NCBI GenBank assembly: GCA_030949725.1
Contig: JAUZSE010000002.1
Location: 43,576-107,575, forward strand
Length of the DNA stretch: 64,000 nt
Direction of reading: 5' to 3'
From: Sulfurovum sp.
GTDB lineage: Bacteria; Campylobacterota; Campylobacteria; Campylobacterales; Sulfurovaceae
Shown: piece by piece, positions 37,750 to 48,192 of the stretch
Numbering within the stretch: position 1 is the first letter of the stretch
How the letters are laid out: each line of letters opens with the position of its first letter
Translations under genes and position numbers: made by a program
Notes under the pieces: generated by a model
The model's database searches: none
What the model saw: the letters and a program-made list of their open reading frames with translations, nothing else
Told to the model about the DNA's origin: nothing

Positions 37750-39446
37750 TATAATTTATCTACAACCTCAATACCGAGTAGTGCCAAACCTTGTTTGATT
37801 GTTTTTGCTGTTAAATTAGCCAGAAGTAAACGGCTCATTTTTGTTTCTTCATCCACATCAGATTTTAAAATAGGGTTTTGTTCATAAAAACGCATAAAGA
37901 GTGTTGCAAGCTCATACAGATAGCTTGTAATCTGATGAGGAGAAGCATCTCTTGCTGCACGTGTCAAGACATCTTCAAAACGCAATAGCATAAGTGCCAA
38001 ACGGTGTTCCAAATCATCACCTATAATAATCTCGCCTTTGATCTCATCATCGTATTTTCTAAAAATACTTTGTATCCTTGCATAGGCATACTGCATATAA
38101 AGAGAAGTATTCCCTTCAAAACTCAGCATTTTATCCCAGTTGAAAATATAATTTGATTCACGATTTATAGAAAGATCGGCATATTTAACTGCACCAATAC
38201 CTATAATTTTGGCTAGAGCATTTATCTCAGAATCACTATAATCTTCTTTGTTTTTGATAGTTTCTTTTGCTTTTACTACCGCTTCATCAAGTAGGTCAAT
38301 GAGTTTGACTGTACCGCCATCACGCGTTTTAAAGGGTTTTCCATTCTTGTCCATCATCGTTCCAAACCCAACATGTTCTAGGTGTACATCTTCGCCCACA
38401 AAGCCAGATTCTTTGGCTACTCTAAACACTTGTTTAAAATGTCCTGCCTGTCGTGCATCTACGACATAAGAAATTCGTTTTGCCTCTAATGTTTTCGCTC
38501 TGTAACGTAACGCTGCAAGGTCTGTAGTAGCATAAAGGTATCCACCATCTCCCTTTTGCACAATAACGGGTATTTCATCACCTTCCAAAAAGACACACTG
38601 TGCACCATTACTTTCTTTCAGTGTACCATTGCTAGCTAGGTCTGCTACTACTTTAGGTAGCTCATCGTTATAAAAGCTCTCTGCACGTACATCTTCACGT
38701 GTCAGATTGACAGAAAGTTTTTCATAGATTTCTTCACAATGTCCCAAAGAAATGTCAATAAACTTTTGCCAGAGTTCCAAACAATGGCTATCACCACTCT
38801 GTATCTTCACCACATATTCTCTGGCTTTATCTGCAAAGGAAGGATCCACATCAAAGCGTCCCTTTGCATCTTTATAGAATTGTTCAAGATCTTTTAGACT
38901 CACAGAACCATCCTCACCTATTTCTTCAAGATAAGCAATCAACATGCCAAACTGTGTACCCCAGTCTCCAATGTGATTTTGACGAATCACTTCATCCCCT
39001 AAGAAAGTCAGTAAACTAGCAAGTGTATCTCCAATGATAGTAGAACGCAAATGTCCTACATGCATCTGTTTTGCCATATTGGGACCAGAGTAATCCACCA
39101 CTACTCTATTCGGAGTCTTTGTTTTCCCTATATCTAATCTTTCATCACCAAGAGCAATTTGACATTGCTCTGCAATCCATAAAGGATTCATCCATAAATT
39201 AATAAACCCAGGTCCTGCGATCTCTGCTTTACAGAGTATGCCACTCAAATCTAGACTCTCTATGATTTGGGATGCTATTTCTCTAGGATTCTTAGAAAGC
39301 TTTTTAGAAAGTGCCATGGCACCATTAAATTGATAGTCCCCAAACGCTGATTTAGTCGCATTTGTGACAGACATTGGTTCTTCATCTATACCTGCTTTAA
39401 AAAAAGCGTCTTTAATAACTTGATTGATTTGTAATTTTAATTTCAT
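37749..39446 (-). CDS. argS: Arginine-tRNA ligase
   Basis: The 565-residue class I synthetase has the HIGH motif as HVGHLRSTIIGD after the conserved DYSGPNMAKQMHVG, the tRNA-binding DALR-type helical C-terminal domain (about 440-565), and the conserved YAYARIQSI. It is a single-copy essential enzyme. It lies downstream of tatA. Confidence 0.96.
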   Translation of the reverse strand: MKLKLQINQVIKDAFFKAGIDEEPMSVTNATKSAFGDYQFNGAMALSKKLSKNPREIASQIIESLDLSGILCKAEIAGPGFINLWMNPLWIAEQCQIALGDERLDIGKTKTPNRVVVDYSGPNMAKQMHVGHLRSTIIGDTLASLLTFLGDEVIRQNHIGDWGTQFGMLIAYLEEIGEDGSVSLKDLEQFYKDAKGRFDVDPSFADKAREYVVKIQSGDSHCLELWQKFIDISLGHCEEIYEKLSVNLTREDVRAESFYNDELPKVVADLASNGTLKESNGAQCVFLEGDEIPVIVQKGDGGYLYATTDLAALRYRAKTLEAKRISYVVDARQAGHFKQVFRVAKESGFVGEDVHLEHVGFGTMMDKNGKPFKTRDGGTVKLIDLLDEAVVKAKETIKNKEDYSDSEINALAKIIGIGAVKYADLSINRESNYIFNWDKMLSFEGNTSLYMQYAYARIQSIFRKYDDEIKGEIIIGDDLEHRLALMLLRFEDVLTRAARDASPHQITSYLYELATLFMRFYEQNPILKSDVDEETKMSRLLLANLTAKTIKQGLALLGIEVVDKL

Positions 39447-39527
39447 ACTGTACCATTCGATAGGATTTTGGGGAGTGTAGAGTCCCGAAAGGACTCTAGA
39501 AGTTTGTCATGCTTGATGACCGCTATG

Positions 39528-39761
39528 TTAAACGTTTTCGTTTTTCTTTACTTCAGCTGTTTTCTCTACAATTTTTGCTTCAGAGACACTTGTATCATTT
39601 TTTACAATCTCTTTAGGTTCTTCATCATCTTTGATTGCTTTTTTGAAGTCTTTAATACCTTTTCCCATACCTTTTGCAAGATCTGGAATCTTTTTTGCTC
39701 CAAACAGAAGCACAACGATCGCCAATACGATCAATAGTTCTGGCATACTTGGCATACCCAT
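39528..39761 (-). CDS. tatA: Sec-independent translocase subunit TatA
   Basis: TatA oligomers form the channel for folded proteins. The 77-residue protein has a single N-terminal transmembrane helix ([15 protein letters not shown]), the Phe-Gly hinge, the amphipathic helix [21 protein letters not shown], and a charged tail. It serves the Tat-signal proteins seen at the start of the window. TatB and TatC are not here. Confidence 0.93.
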   Translation of the reverse strand: MGMPSMPELLIVLAIVVLLFGAKKIPDLAKGMGKGIKDFKKAIKDDEEPKEIVKNDTSVSEAKIVEKTAEVKKNENV

Positions 39762-39826
39762 GTCAATCCTTTAATTTCGCTACTATGAGCATTAATTTCA
39801 ATTATTATACTCAAATTTATTTAATC

Positions 39827-40444
39827 TTAGTTATTTGCTAACCATTGTGAGACAAATTTTTCTTCATCTTCCCTATTTTGTTTCAATCTTGCGGCTTTCG
39901 CAACGATTACAAATTGTTTTGCTGCAAGCTCTACCGTATCATTAATGATGGTAAAATCATACTCACCCACCGCTCTAATTTCATCTTTTGCATTGGTAAT
40001 TCGATTGACTATCACCGCTTCAAGATCCGTACATCGCGCCCGAAGTCGTTGCTCTAATGCCCCTAGCGTTGGTGGGGTGATAAATGCTGATGTAGTAATG
40101 TCATTCATCTTGGCACGTACAAGCCTATGCCCTTGCACATCTATATCAAAAATGACCAACTTCCCTACATCAAGTGCTTCTCTCACTGGATTAAGAGAAG
40201 TCCCATAATAGTTGCCATGCACTTGTGCATATTCCAGAAAATTGCCTGCTTTAATATCTTCTTCAAATTCTTCTTTTGTTACAAAAAAGTAGTCACGTCC
40301 ATTTTCTTCACCTATTCTTGCCTTGCGTGTCGTGGTTGAGATAGAAAAGTAATATTCACCTATCTCTTCTGAAGCTGCAGAGATAATCGTACTTTTTCCT
40401 GCACCACTAGGGCCAGAAAGAACTAAAATTGCACCTTTTCGCAT
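39827..40444 (-). CDS. gmk: Guanylate kinase
   Basis: Gmk phosphorylates GMP to GDP. The 205-residue protein has the P loop SGPSGAGKST, the GMP-binding STTTRKARIGEENGRDYFFV and the FDIDVQGHRLV segment. Its start overlaps the chePep stop by one base. Confidence 0.95.
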   Translation of the reverse strand: MRKGAILVLSGPSGAGKSTIISAASEEIGEYYFSISTTTRKARIGEENGRDYFFVTKEEFEEDIKAGNFLEYAQVHGNYYGTSLNPVREALDVGKLVIFDIDVQGHRLVRAKMNDITTSAFITPPTLGALEQRLRARCTDLEAVIVNRITNAKDEIRAVGEYDFTIINDTVELAAKQFVIVAKAARLKQNREDEEKFVSQWLANN

Positions 40445-41181
40445 TAGTTTTTATCCTCTATTTTTATTTTCAGTTTTATCTTTTTTCCTTTTAAAAGTTT
40501 TTTTATGCCCTTAGATTTTAATCCTGCAAGTGCTTGTGTCACAGCTGTTTCAATCTTCTGACGTTCTTTTTTACTACACTCTAGGATAGCTTGTTTATCT
40601 TCTTTTTTTTCTTTTGTTTGGGTACTCAGTGATTGGATTATTTCATCTTCATCCAATATTTCTAAACCCTCCGAAATCAATTGTTCTTTGATCACTTCGA
40701 CCTTCCGAAAATGTACTTCATCTTCATTCAAAAAATCGATACTCTCTTCTTCATCATCCATCTCTAAAAGTGCTTTTATCTTTGCAATCTCACCTTCGTC
40801 AAGTACACTTAATACTGATTTATCTGTAAATTCAAACTCATCATCATCATCATCTTCTTCTTCTAAGATAAAATCTTTTTTTACGCTTTCAATTACATTA
40901 TGTATCTGGGAAGGTAAAAATGGTTTTTGAATACTTTCATCAAAACCAACGACACCCTCTTCAACATAAGAAATAAATATTTTCTTTTGGATACTTCTCT
41001 TTTCAAAAAAAGTGTCGACAGCATCCACATAAGAATCATCATCGACAAAAACCAAATCATACTCTACATCTTTAACCTCATTTACATCTGCCACTTCATC
41101 TAGTAGTAGTTCTACATCACGTGTACACATTACAAGCAAACTAGAGACAACAGGATTTGTATTAATAAGTAAGATTTTCAT
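40444..41181 (-). CDS. ChePep-like chemotaxis regulator (poly-acidic protein)
   Basis: The 245-residue protein starts at MKILLINTN, with GGAG upstream; an upstream in-frame start lacks a ribosome site. The N-terminal part (1-110) resembles a degenerate response-regulator receiver (DLVFVDDDSY and the K-P switch in IQKPFLPSQI). An acidic linker (EEEDDDDDEFEF) and a helical basic C terminus (KGIKKLLKGKKIKLKIKIE) follow. In Helicobacter pylori the poly-E protein HP0322 next to gmk is ChePep, a polar chemotaxis regulator. Assignment rests on architecture and gene order (chePep-gmk-tatA-argS), recalled rather than searched. Confidence 0.7.
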   Translation of the reverse strand: MKILLINTNPVVSSLLVMCTRDVELLLDEVADVNEVKDVEYDLVFVDDDSYVDAVDTFFEKRSIQKKIFISYVEEGVVGFDESIQKPFLPSQIHNVIESVKKDFILEEEDDDDDEFEFTDKSVLSVLDEGEIAKIKALLEMDDEEESIDFLNEDEVHFRKVEVIKEQLISEGLEILDEDEIIQSLSTQTKEKKEDKQAILECSKKERQKIETAVTQALAGLKSKGIKKLLKGKKIKLKIKIEDKN

Positions 41182-41347
41182 AGTGACCGCTCCATAATTA
41201 TATTTTGCCATTATAATATAACTCTGTTTAGGTCTTGGTGTACATTTATTCAGAGGATTATGCTATAAACTACATCTTATTTATAGTAAGACACAAACCT
41301 TTTGTAATAATATCCGTTACCAAAGAATCTTTGCGTTCTTCTATTTC

Positions 41348-43036
41348 CTACACCTCCAAAAACTCCACCCCATCTTTAGAACCAATAAGTAAAAAACTTC
41401 TAAGCTTAGGAATGGCTTTGACCTTGTCTAGCTGTTTATAGCCCTCAATCTGCTCTAATCCTTCTTTTTTTGCTTTACTATAATTATCTTTTTGTTTTAA
41501 CCATTTAAGTTCAAATAGATAATTTGTAGGTACTTTCTCATCTCTTCTTATGAGTAAAATATCAGGATATTTGTTGTTAAGTTCAGGCTGTGAGTCTATA
41601 AAATAAAACTCTGCAAAACTTAAAAGTGAAAGAGTGATGACTTGAAAGTGTTTTTCAGTAAATCCATAATGGTCTCTGTTTGAGAGGGTTTTTATGATGG
41701 TGTTTAGTTGTTCTTGAAATAACTTTATATTTCCTAATGCCAATTCTCTTACAACTGTTTTGATATCTGCATCTATCTTTAGATTATTTCTTTTTTCTAT
41801 CTCAATGGCAAAGTAGTTAAAGTAAAGTATCTTAATGACATAATTTGGTATCTTAAATATAATCTCTGTTCCAAAAAGTTCACTCTTAATGGTAATGAAC
41901 CCCATAGCATAAAGCAATGTTATAAAATCTTCTCTTGTAAAATTATGACCTAGTTCAAATCTATCTTTTAAAGATGCTGTTATCTCCCCATTTAGAATCA
42001 AATCATTTAAGACTTTAAAGTTCTCTTCACTGTCTCCGATATGAAAAAGTTTCATTATGGCTTTGTAGTCACTGGCTACATTGACATCTAGCATTTTTTG
42101 AGGCATCTTACAACGTTTATAACCATACTGTGAGATAAAGTAGTTAACTAAAGTAGCATTATAAACTCTATCTTCTGCTTCTATATTAAAAAGATAACCG
42201 TTATACCAAGTTTTAATCTTTTCTAAAAGTTCATTTTTATCTACATTGGGACATATTTCAAAGATAGTGTTTTCTAGAGAATATAGTACTTCCTCTTGAC
42301 TAAATCCTGCCATCAGATTAAACTCTTCTTTAGCAGAAATATTCGAAGCAATATTAAACCCAGAACTCAAGCTATCTAGGGTAATAGGTGTAACTCCTGT
42401 GATAAACATCTTTTGTAAAGTACCTGTTTGGGTAGCAGACTTTAACACTTCATAAAAACTTCTTACAAACCCACCTTTACCAACTATAGCTAAGAAGTCA
42501 TCCATAGAGTAAGCCAATATGGCATTAGCGAAGTGGTCGTATTCGTCTATGAGGAGGTAGATTTTATCGTCTTTGGCGATATTAAAAAAATCTTTTATTA
42601 TATCTTTTGGGTTAGTAAGACTGCTAAAGTGGTCTATATATTTATTGTCATATCCATAACTAGACAAGTAGCTATTAACTCCTTTTTGAATATTTTTTGA
42701 AAAATCATGATAGGTTTTACTCATGTCTGAACCATCAACCTCAATTCCAGAAAACTCAAAAAACAAAATTCTAAAACTATTCTTTAAAGGTGTGGGATTT
42801 TTACCTATGTAAGTATCAGCAAACATCGCTTCAAATTCATCTTTAGAGTTCTCATCATAATAGTATTGCAAGGTTGAGAGAAAGAGAGATTTTCCAAAGC
42901 GTCTTGGGCGTAAAAAGATTAGAAACCTCTCATTTAAACTTTCTATCTTCTCTATATAGTCTGTCTTATCAATGTAAAAATAGTCATTATCTTTAACCAT
43001 TTTATAGTTACTTAAACCATAGATTATCTTTTTCAT
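41348..43036 (-). CDS. AAA-ATPase-like protein with C-terminal PD-(D/E)XK nuclease domain
   Basis: The 562-residue protein opens YGLSNYKMVKDNDYFYIDKTDYI and has the Walker A RPRRFGKSLF near residue 46 and a Walker B LLIDEYDHF. The C-terminal domain has the nuclease pattern PDILLIRRD...FELKWLK (D, then E-x-K). This is the AAA-ATPase_like/DUF1703 family, common and often multi-copy in anaerobes and symbionts. A defence or mobile-element role is sometimes suggested but unproven. It stands alone between chePep and the Sel1 gene. Confidence 0.85.
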   Translation of the reverse strand: MKKIIYGLSNYKMVKDNDYFYIDKTDYIEKIESLNERFLIFLRPRRFGKSLFLSTLQYYYDENSKDEFEAMFADTYIGKNPTPLKNSFRILFFEFSGIEVDGSDMSKTYHDFSKNIQKGVNSYLSSYGYDNKYIDHFSSLTNPKDIIKDFFNIAKDDKIYLLIDEYDHFANAILAYSMDDFLAIVGKGGFVRSFYEVLKSATQTGTLQKMFITGVTPITLDSLSSGFNIASNISAKEEFNLMAGFSQEEVLYSLENTIFEICPNVDKNELLEKIKTWYNGYLFNIEAEDRVYNATLVNYFISQYGYKRCKMPQKMLDVNVASDYKAIMKLFHIGDSEENFKVLNDLILNGEITASLKDRFELGHNFTREDFITLLYAMGFITIKSELFGTEIIFKIPNYVIKILYFNYFAIEIEKRNNLKIDADIKTVVRELALGNIKLFQEQLNTIIKTLSNRDHYGFTEKHFQVITLSLLSFAEFYFIDSQPELNNKYPDILLIRRDEKVPTNYLFELKWLKQKDNYSKAKKEGLEQIEGYKQLDKVKAIPKLRSFLLIGSKDGVEFLEV

Positions 43037-43105
43037 TTTTGACCTTTTTATCTTGCTTTAGGTATTATAGCAAAAATAGGTAGGGGCTTTTTATTTTCCT
43101 CTCAT

Positions 43106-43691
43106 TTAAAAAACAATCTGCCCATCATGTTGCATACGTTTGATGATGCCTCCAGCCATTTTATGACCTTGATACGCTGCTTTTCGACACCATTCTATGG
43201 CTTTTTCTTTATTTTCTTCACAGCCTAACCCCATATCGTATAGAGCACCTAAATTAAATTGGGCTTTGGCATTGTTTGCTTCTGCCGCTTTAGAAAATAG
43301 TACAAAGGCTTTTTTATAGTCTTGGGGTACGCCACGTCCCTCTTTGAACATGGCTCCTAAATTATTGTACGCATCCATACTCCCACGCTTGGCTGCTTCT
43401 TCGTACCAAAAAGCTGCTTCTGATTCATTTTGTTCACAACCCTCAGCATTTTCAAGCATGAGTGCGACTTCAAACTGTGCTACAGCTACTTCTCTTGTAG
43501 CTGCTTCAAGGTAGTAATCAAAGGCTTTTTTGGTGTTTTGGTTTACTCCATGACCTTTAAAGTGAAGAAAGCCTAAGTAATAGAAAGATGTTGCTTCTTT
43601 TTGTTCTGAGAGTTGTGTGTAAAGTGTCAAAGCTTTGTCGTACTCTTTTGCTAGTAGAGCAGTCATAGGCTTCTTTTATTTGGTTTTGCAT
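43106..43691 (-). CDS. Sel1-repeat protein (one frameshift near the start)
   Basis: At least four Sel1-type repeats are visible (for example AQFEVALMLENAEGC, DAYNNLGAMFKEGRGVPQDYKKAFVLF, AQFNLGALYDMGLGC), forming an alpha-solenoid for protein contacts. An ATG at 43666 gives 186 residues. A better start is the ATG at 43691, with AAGGAA seven bases upstream. Dropping one base near 43660 makes it read MQNQIKEAYDALLAKEYDKAL, a natural first helix, for 194 residues. No secretion signal is seen. Partner unknown. Confidence 0.78.
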
Positions 43692-43713
43692 ACATGTTTC
43701 CTTATGTGAATGG

Positions 43714-43725
43714 TGGGTTTACCCA
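43714..43725. repeat. Short hairpin of the TGGGT/ACCCA type
   Basis: TGGGT and ACCCA form a five-pair stem with a TT loop, in the gap between valS and the Sel1 gene. The AATGG context resembles the larger hairpins at 29046, 33499 and 37403, and this may be a degraded member. Confidence 0.35.
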
Positions 43726-43731
43726 GCAAAT

Positions 43732-46383
43732 TTATACGCTAAAGGTATCTAATTCTGATGAAACTTTTTTCATCTTATTTTGAGCATCTTCAAGTGCTTG
43801 TTTATTTTCAGCGATAACAGCTTCAGGTGCATTGGCAACAAATCTTTCATTGTTCAACATCCCATTAAGCTTTTGTATCTCTTTTTCTAATTTCTCTTTT
43901 TGACGTGTTAGCTTAGTAATGATAGGTGCCATGTCTATCTCACCACGTGGTAGATACACTTCTAAGTTGTCAGATACATCGGTAATGCTATCTGCCATCT
44001 TAGACATCCACAAATTCAATCTCTATGACTTTGGCAAGTTTTTCTATAAATGGTTTAGCCATCTGTGTATTGATACTGTCTGTATTGTCTAGTTTGATAT
44101 ACGCTTTGTCTATCTTGGAGTTACCCATATCTATGATCACTTTTGCACGTCTAAGTGCAGTGATAGACTCTTCGATGATATCAAACATCTTCTCAGCTTC
44201 AACATCTCTACTGATGTCTTTAGGGAAATTCATCACCATCAGTGACTCACCCTCTTCTAGTGTTGTTCCAGAGAGTTTATGATAAAGGTGATCAGAGATA
44301 AATGGCATAAATGGAGAAACCATTTTGAGTGTCTCTTTAAAGATGGCTCCTAGCTCAATGATGCTCTCACGATCCGCTTTAGAATACTCTATACCCCAAT
44401 CACAAAACTCATTCCATACGAAGTTATAAAGTGTTTTAGCAGACTCATCAAATTTGTAAGACTCAATAGCCGTACGAATCTTCTCTACAGCGATACTCAA
44501 ACGACTTTGCATATAACGTCCAAGAGGGGTTTTTATCTCTATGTCTTTCAAATCAGGAAACGTATCATGATTTAGTTGTAGATAATTGGTCGCATTATAA
44601 AGCTTGTTTGTAAAGTTTCTAAATTGATCTAGATTCTTTTCACCTAGTTTTATGTCACGCCCTTGCACCGCCAAATAAGCAAGTGTAAACCTGATGATAT
44701 CAGCAGAATGCTCTTCTACCATATCTAGTGGATCAATCACATTGCCTTTTGACTTTGACATCTTAGCACCTGTTTCATCACGGACAAGCGCATGCATATA
44801 AATGTCTTTAAAAGGCAATTTTCCAGTGTAAAATGCTCTCCCATCATCATCATACGCGCTACCCAAAAGAACATAATATCAAAACCAGTAATAAGTAGAG
44901 AATTAGGATAAAAGTCTTCCATATCATTCTCATTATAGAGTTCTGAAAGTTTGCCATTATTTCCCCATCCTAGAGGACTCATCGCCCATAAAGCGGATGA
45001 GAACCAAGTATCTAGTACATCAGGATCTTGTGTAAGCTTTTTACTAGAACATTTAGGACAACCATCAGGCTCATCTGCTTTGTCTGCCCATGTATGACCA
45101 CAGTCATCACAGGTAAATACTGGGATTCTATGTCCCCACCAAAGCTGACGAGATATACACCAAGGTCTTAGCTCATCCATCCATGCTGTGTAGGAGTTGA
45201 TCCAATGAGGAGGATGAAAGTTGTTATGCTTTTTGGTCTCTTTGATGGAGTTTTCAGCGATTTTTTCAGACAAAAACCACTGTGTAGAGATGAAAGGCTC
45301 TACAATGTTCTTACATCTATAACAGTGACCTACTTGATGTACATGGTCTTCTATCTTCACGATATGCCCAGCATCTTCCAATGCCTTTACGATAATAGGA
45401 CGTGCTTCAAGACGTTCTAGTCCTGCAAACTCTCCACAGTAGTCGTTTAAAATCCCTTTTTCATCAAAGACTTTAATGAACTCAAGGTCATGTCTTTTGC
45501 CTACTGCGTAGTCATTTTGGTCGTGTGCAGGAGTCACTTTCACGACACCAGTACCCAAGTCCATATCTACGTGTGTATCAGTAATAACTTTTATCTTTCT
45601 ATCTGTAAGAGGTAAAAGTACCTCTTTACCTACGATATTTGCATAACGTGCATCATCAGGATGCACCATAATCGCCGTATCTCCAAAGTAAGTCTCTGGT
45701 CTGGTTGTGGCTACTTCAAGCTCTCCACTACCATCTGCAAATTTATAGACCATAGTATAAAATTTACCGTTGACTTCTTCGTGTTCTACTTCTATGTCAC
45801 TCAATGCACCATCATGGGTACACCAATTAACCATATAGGTATTTTGTGTAATTTGACCTTCATTAAAAAGAGAAACAAAAGCTTCTTTGACTGCTTCTTT
45901 GAGACCTTCATCCATAGTAAAACGTTCACGTTTCCAAGCAGGGGTTACACCTAGTTTTCTCATCTGATGTACGATGTTTCCACCCGATGTCTTTTTTTGT
46001 AACCAAGCACGTTCCAAAAACTTCTCACGTCCAAGTGCTTCTTTGGTCGTACCTTCAGCTATGAGTTGTTTTTCTACGATGTTTTGCGTAGCGATACCTG
46101 CATGGTCAGTACCAGGCTGCCAAAGTGTCTTGAACCCATCCATACGCTTATATCGTGTAATGATGTCTTGAAGTGTAAAGGTAAGGGCATGACCAATGTG
46201 TAGACTTCCTGTCACATTGGGAGGAGGCATCATAATAGAAAAGGTGGGAGGTTTTTCTAAGTGTCCCCAAAGTTTTTTATTGCCATCTATCTCAAAATAC
46301 CCACGTGCTTCACAGAGTGCATAGTACTTGTCTTCTACTTCTTTTGGGTTATATGTTGCTTTTTTTTCTACAGTTTCGCTCAT
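43732..46383 (-). CDS. valS: Valine-tRNA ligase (two frameshifts)
   Basis: The class I synthetase has HIGH as HIGHALT, the editing domain, KMSKS as GAKMSKSKGNVIDPLDMV, and the C-terminal coiled arm (RQKEKLEKEIQKLNGML). The frame changes near 44830 (after MMMMGEH, before TGKLPFKDIYMHAL) and near 44003 (after EIEFVD, before SKMADSITD). The first needs one base added or two removed, the second one base removed. The joined product is about 883 residues, the normal length. It is essential, so sequence error is by far the likeliest explanation. Confidence 0.94.
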
Positions 46384-46447
46384 AGCTATTAGTCCTATGT
46401 ATGTTATAGTTTATCGCGATTATATCGTAATGGTGATTTTGTAAGGT

Positions 46448-46813
46448 TTACTTACCAATATTTTGTTCATGCAATCGCTTCCTCATCATCAAGTCTACAA
46501 TCCCTTGTTCTCGTTTGTTGCAACGTTGACAATGGTTTTCTTGAAACTTGTCTGTGAGCCATATAATAAACTTCGCCCACGGCTTATCTCTATCTCTCCA
46601 GGCATGAGAAGAGACTGATTCCCATGCGTAGCCATTGAATATCGTTGCATTTACAAAATGATCCATAGCATAGACTCCTTGCCTAATCCTATCGACATTA
46701 CCCAATAGACCGACAAATACTATCAATAAATAACCCATTACTGCCAAAGGAACAATGGCACACAAAAGTACCGCTCCCGTTAATCTTTCTTTCATATTTA
46801 ACTGTTGTTTCAT
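46448..46813 (-). CDS. Small membrane protein of unknown function
   Basis: The 121-residue protein has one strong N-terminal hydrophobic segment (about residues 12-36), followed by a soluble part with HFVNATIFNGYAWESVSSHAWRD and a Cys pair (HCQRCNK). The DHFVNA...E(S/T)(V/I)SSHA pattern recurs in small hypothetical proteins of phages and proteobacteria, as I recall, without known function. The ATG overlaps the P450 stop by 4 bases. A second in-frame ATG at 46795 is possible. Confidence 0.55.
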   Translation of the reverse strand: MKQQLNMKERLTGAVLLCAIVPLAVMGYLLIVFVGLLGNVDRIRQGVYAMDHFVNATIFNGYAWESVSSHAWRDRDKPWAKFIIWLTDKFQENHCQRCNKREQGIVDLMMRKRLHEQNIGK

Positions 46814-48192
46814 GTAAAATCTAACCTTTTTATCAATTTAATAGGCATACCATTTGCTGATCTTATCGTGAGTCTTCCTATAATATCAGGTGTAAAATCT
46901 GGCTCCAATTCAAGTGTATACGTTCGAAGTATAGATGCCAATAGCAATATACTTTCTTGCATAGCAAAGCCTGTCCCAATACACGTTCTTTTTCCCATAC
47001 CAAAAGGGAAATATGTATATTTTTCAATTTCATCAAGATTGTCAAAACGATAAGGATTAAACATGTGTGGATCTTCCCAAAATCGACTATTTCGATGCAT
47101 TAGCCATGGAGAAATAACTACAATAGATCCCTTTTTTAGTTTCTTTTTTCGCATTACGGTATCTTCCACTGTTTCTCTTGGGAAAAAGCTTACAGGAGGA
47201 TAAAGACGTAAAGACTCTTTAAATACATTGGTGAGAAATGTAAGATTTTTTGTGTTTTCCACAGTAAATTCATTTGAGGCACAATGTTGTATAATTTCTT
47301 GATAGGCTTCCTCTTGATAGTGAGGATAAAGTGCCAATAAATAAAGTGTCCATGTCATCGAACTAGCCGTTGTTTCATGTCCCGCAAGAAAAAGCATGGC
47401 AACTTGGTCTAAAATCTCAATAAAACTAAATGCTTTGCCCGTATCTTTATCTATTACTTTTACAAGTGAAGATAAAATATCTTTTTCAGACAATGCTTGA
47501 TTGTTGATACTTGCATCATATCTAGGCTGAATAATCGTAGCCAAAGAATTACGAATAATCTCTCCTGATTCATAATAGTCTTTTTCTACTTTCTTACTTT
47601 TTAAAAATTTTGGTATCCGAAATATTTTTTGCAATGCAATTTTTACACTTGTTTCCTGAAAAACTACAAATGCATCAACAATTTTCTTACCTTCTTCTTT
47701 GCTTAGTCTCTGAGATAAGATAGTACGAAAAATAATATCCGCAGTGACAAAGGTCATCTCCTGATCCATATCACTATAGATCGTTGAATCACGTTTGTTC
47801 AAACGTCCTAGCATATCTTTTGCCGCATCATTCATCAAATCAAAGACATGAGAAATCCGTACCATTTCAAAAGATGGATTTAGCAGTTCTCGTTGTTTTT
47901 TCCATACTTCGCCATTCGTTGTAAAAATACTTGCTCCCAATACAGGACTCAACATTTCATGCTGTATTGAATGTTTTGGAAATTTTTCAACTTCACTCAC
48001 CATAATTCTACGGATAAGTTCTGGTTCATTGGGTAGAAAAATTTTAAGCAGAGGTACTTTAAACTCTCCCATTTTCATAGTATAACTACGCTCATACAAA
48101 CTGTCCAACCATGAACGGTTATTTTTAAAATATCTTGTAAATATGGATGCTTTATTACTGATTGGCTTTGGATAATATGGATATATTTTCAC
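46810..48192 (-). CDS. Cytochrome P450
   Basis: A 460-residue haem-thiolate monooxygenase. Visible are the oxygen-activation helix AGHETTAS (about residue 276), the ExxR in KESLRLYPP, and the haem loop FPFGMGKRTCIG with the Cys ligand near 408. Substrate is unknown; the layout resembles fatty-acid hydroxylating P450s. P450s are rare in Campylobacterota; Campylobacter jejuni has CYP172A1 next to a membrane-protein gene, which this pair recalls. It overlaps the upstream gene by 4 bases (ATGA), so the two are co-translated. Confidence 0.92.
   Translation of the reverse strand: MKIYPYYPKPISNKASIFTRYFKNNRSWLDSLYERSYTMKMGEFKVPLLKIFLPNEPELIRRIMVSEVEKFPKHSIQHEMLSPVLGASIFTTNGEVWKKQRELLNPSFEMVRISHVFDLMNDAAKDMLGRLNKRDSTIYSDMDQEMTFVTADIIFRTILSQRLSKEEGKKIVDAFVVFQETSVKIALQKIFRIPKFLKSKKVEKDYYESGEIIRNSLATIIQPRYDASINNQALSEKDILSSLVKVIDKDTGKAFSFIEILDQVAMLFLAGHETTASSMTWTLYLLALYPHYQEEAYQEIIQHCASNEFTVENTKNLTFLTNVFKESLRLYPPVSFFPRETVEDTVMRKKKLKKGSIVVISPWLMHRNSRFWEDPHMFNPYRFDNLDEIEKYTYFPFGMGKRTCIGTGFAMQESILLLASILRTYTLELEPDFTPDIIGRLTIRSANGMPIKLIKRLDFT

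Noticed and set aside
41348..43036. Antiphage defence gene
   Set aside because: The AAA-ATPase_like/PD-(D/E)XK family is widespread and multi-copy, and the neighbours are housekeeping genes, so context gives no support.
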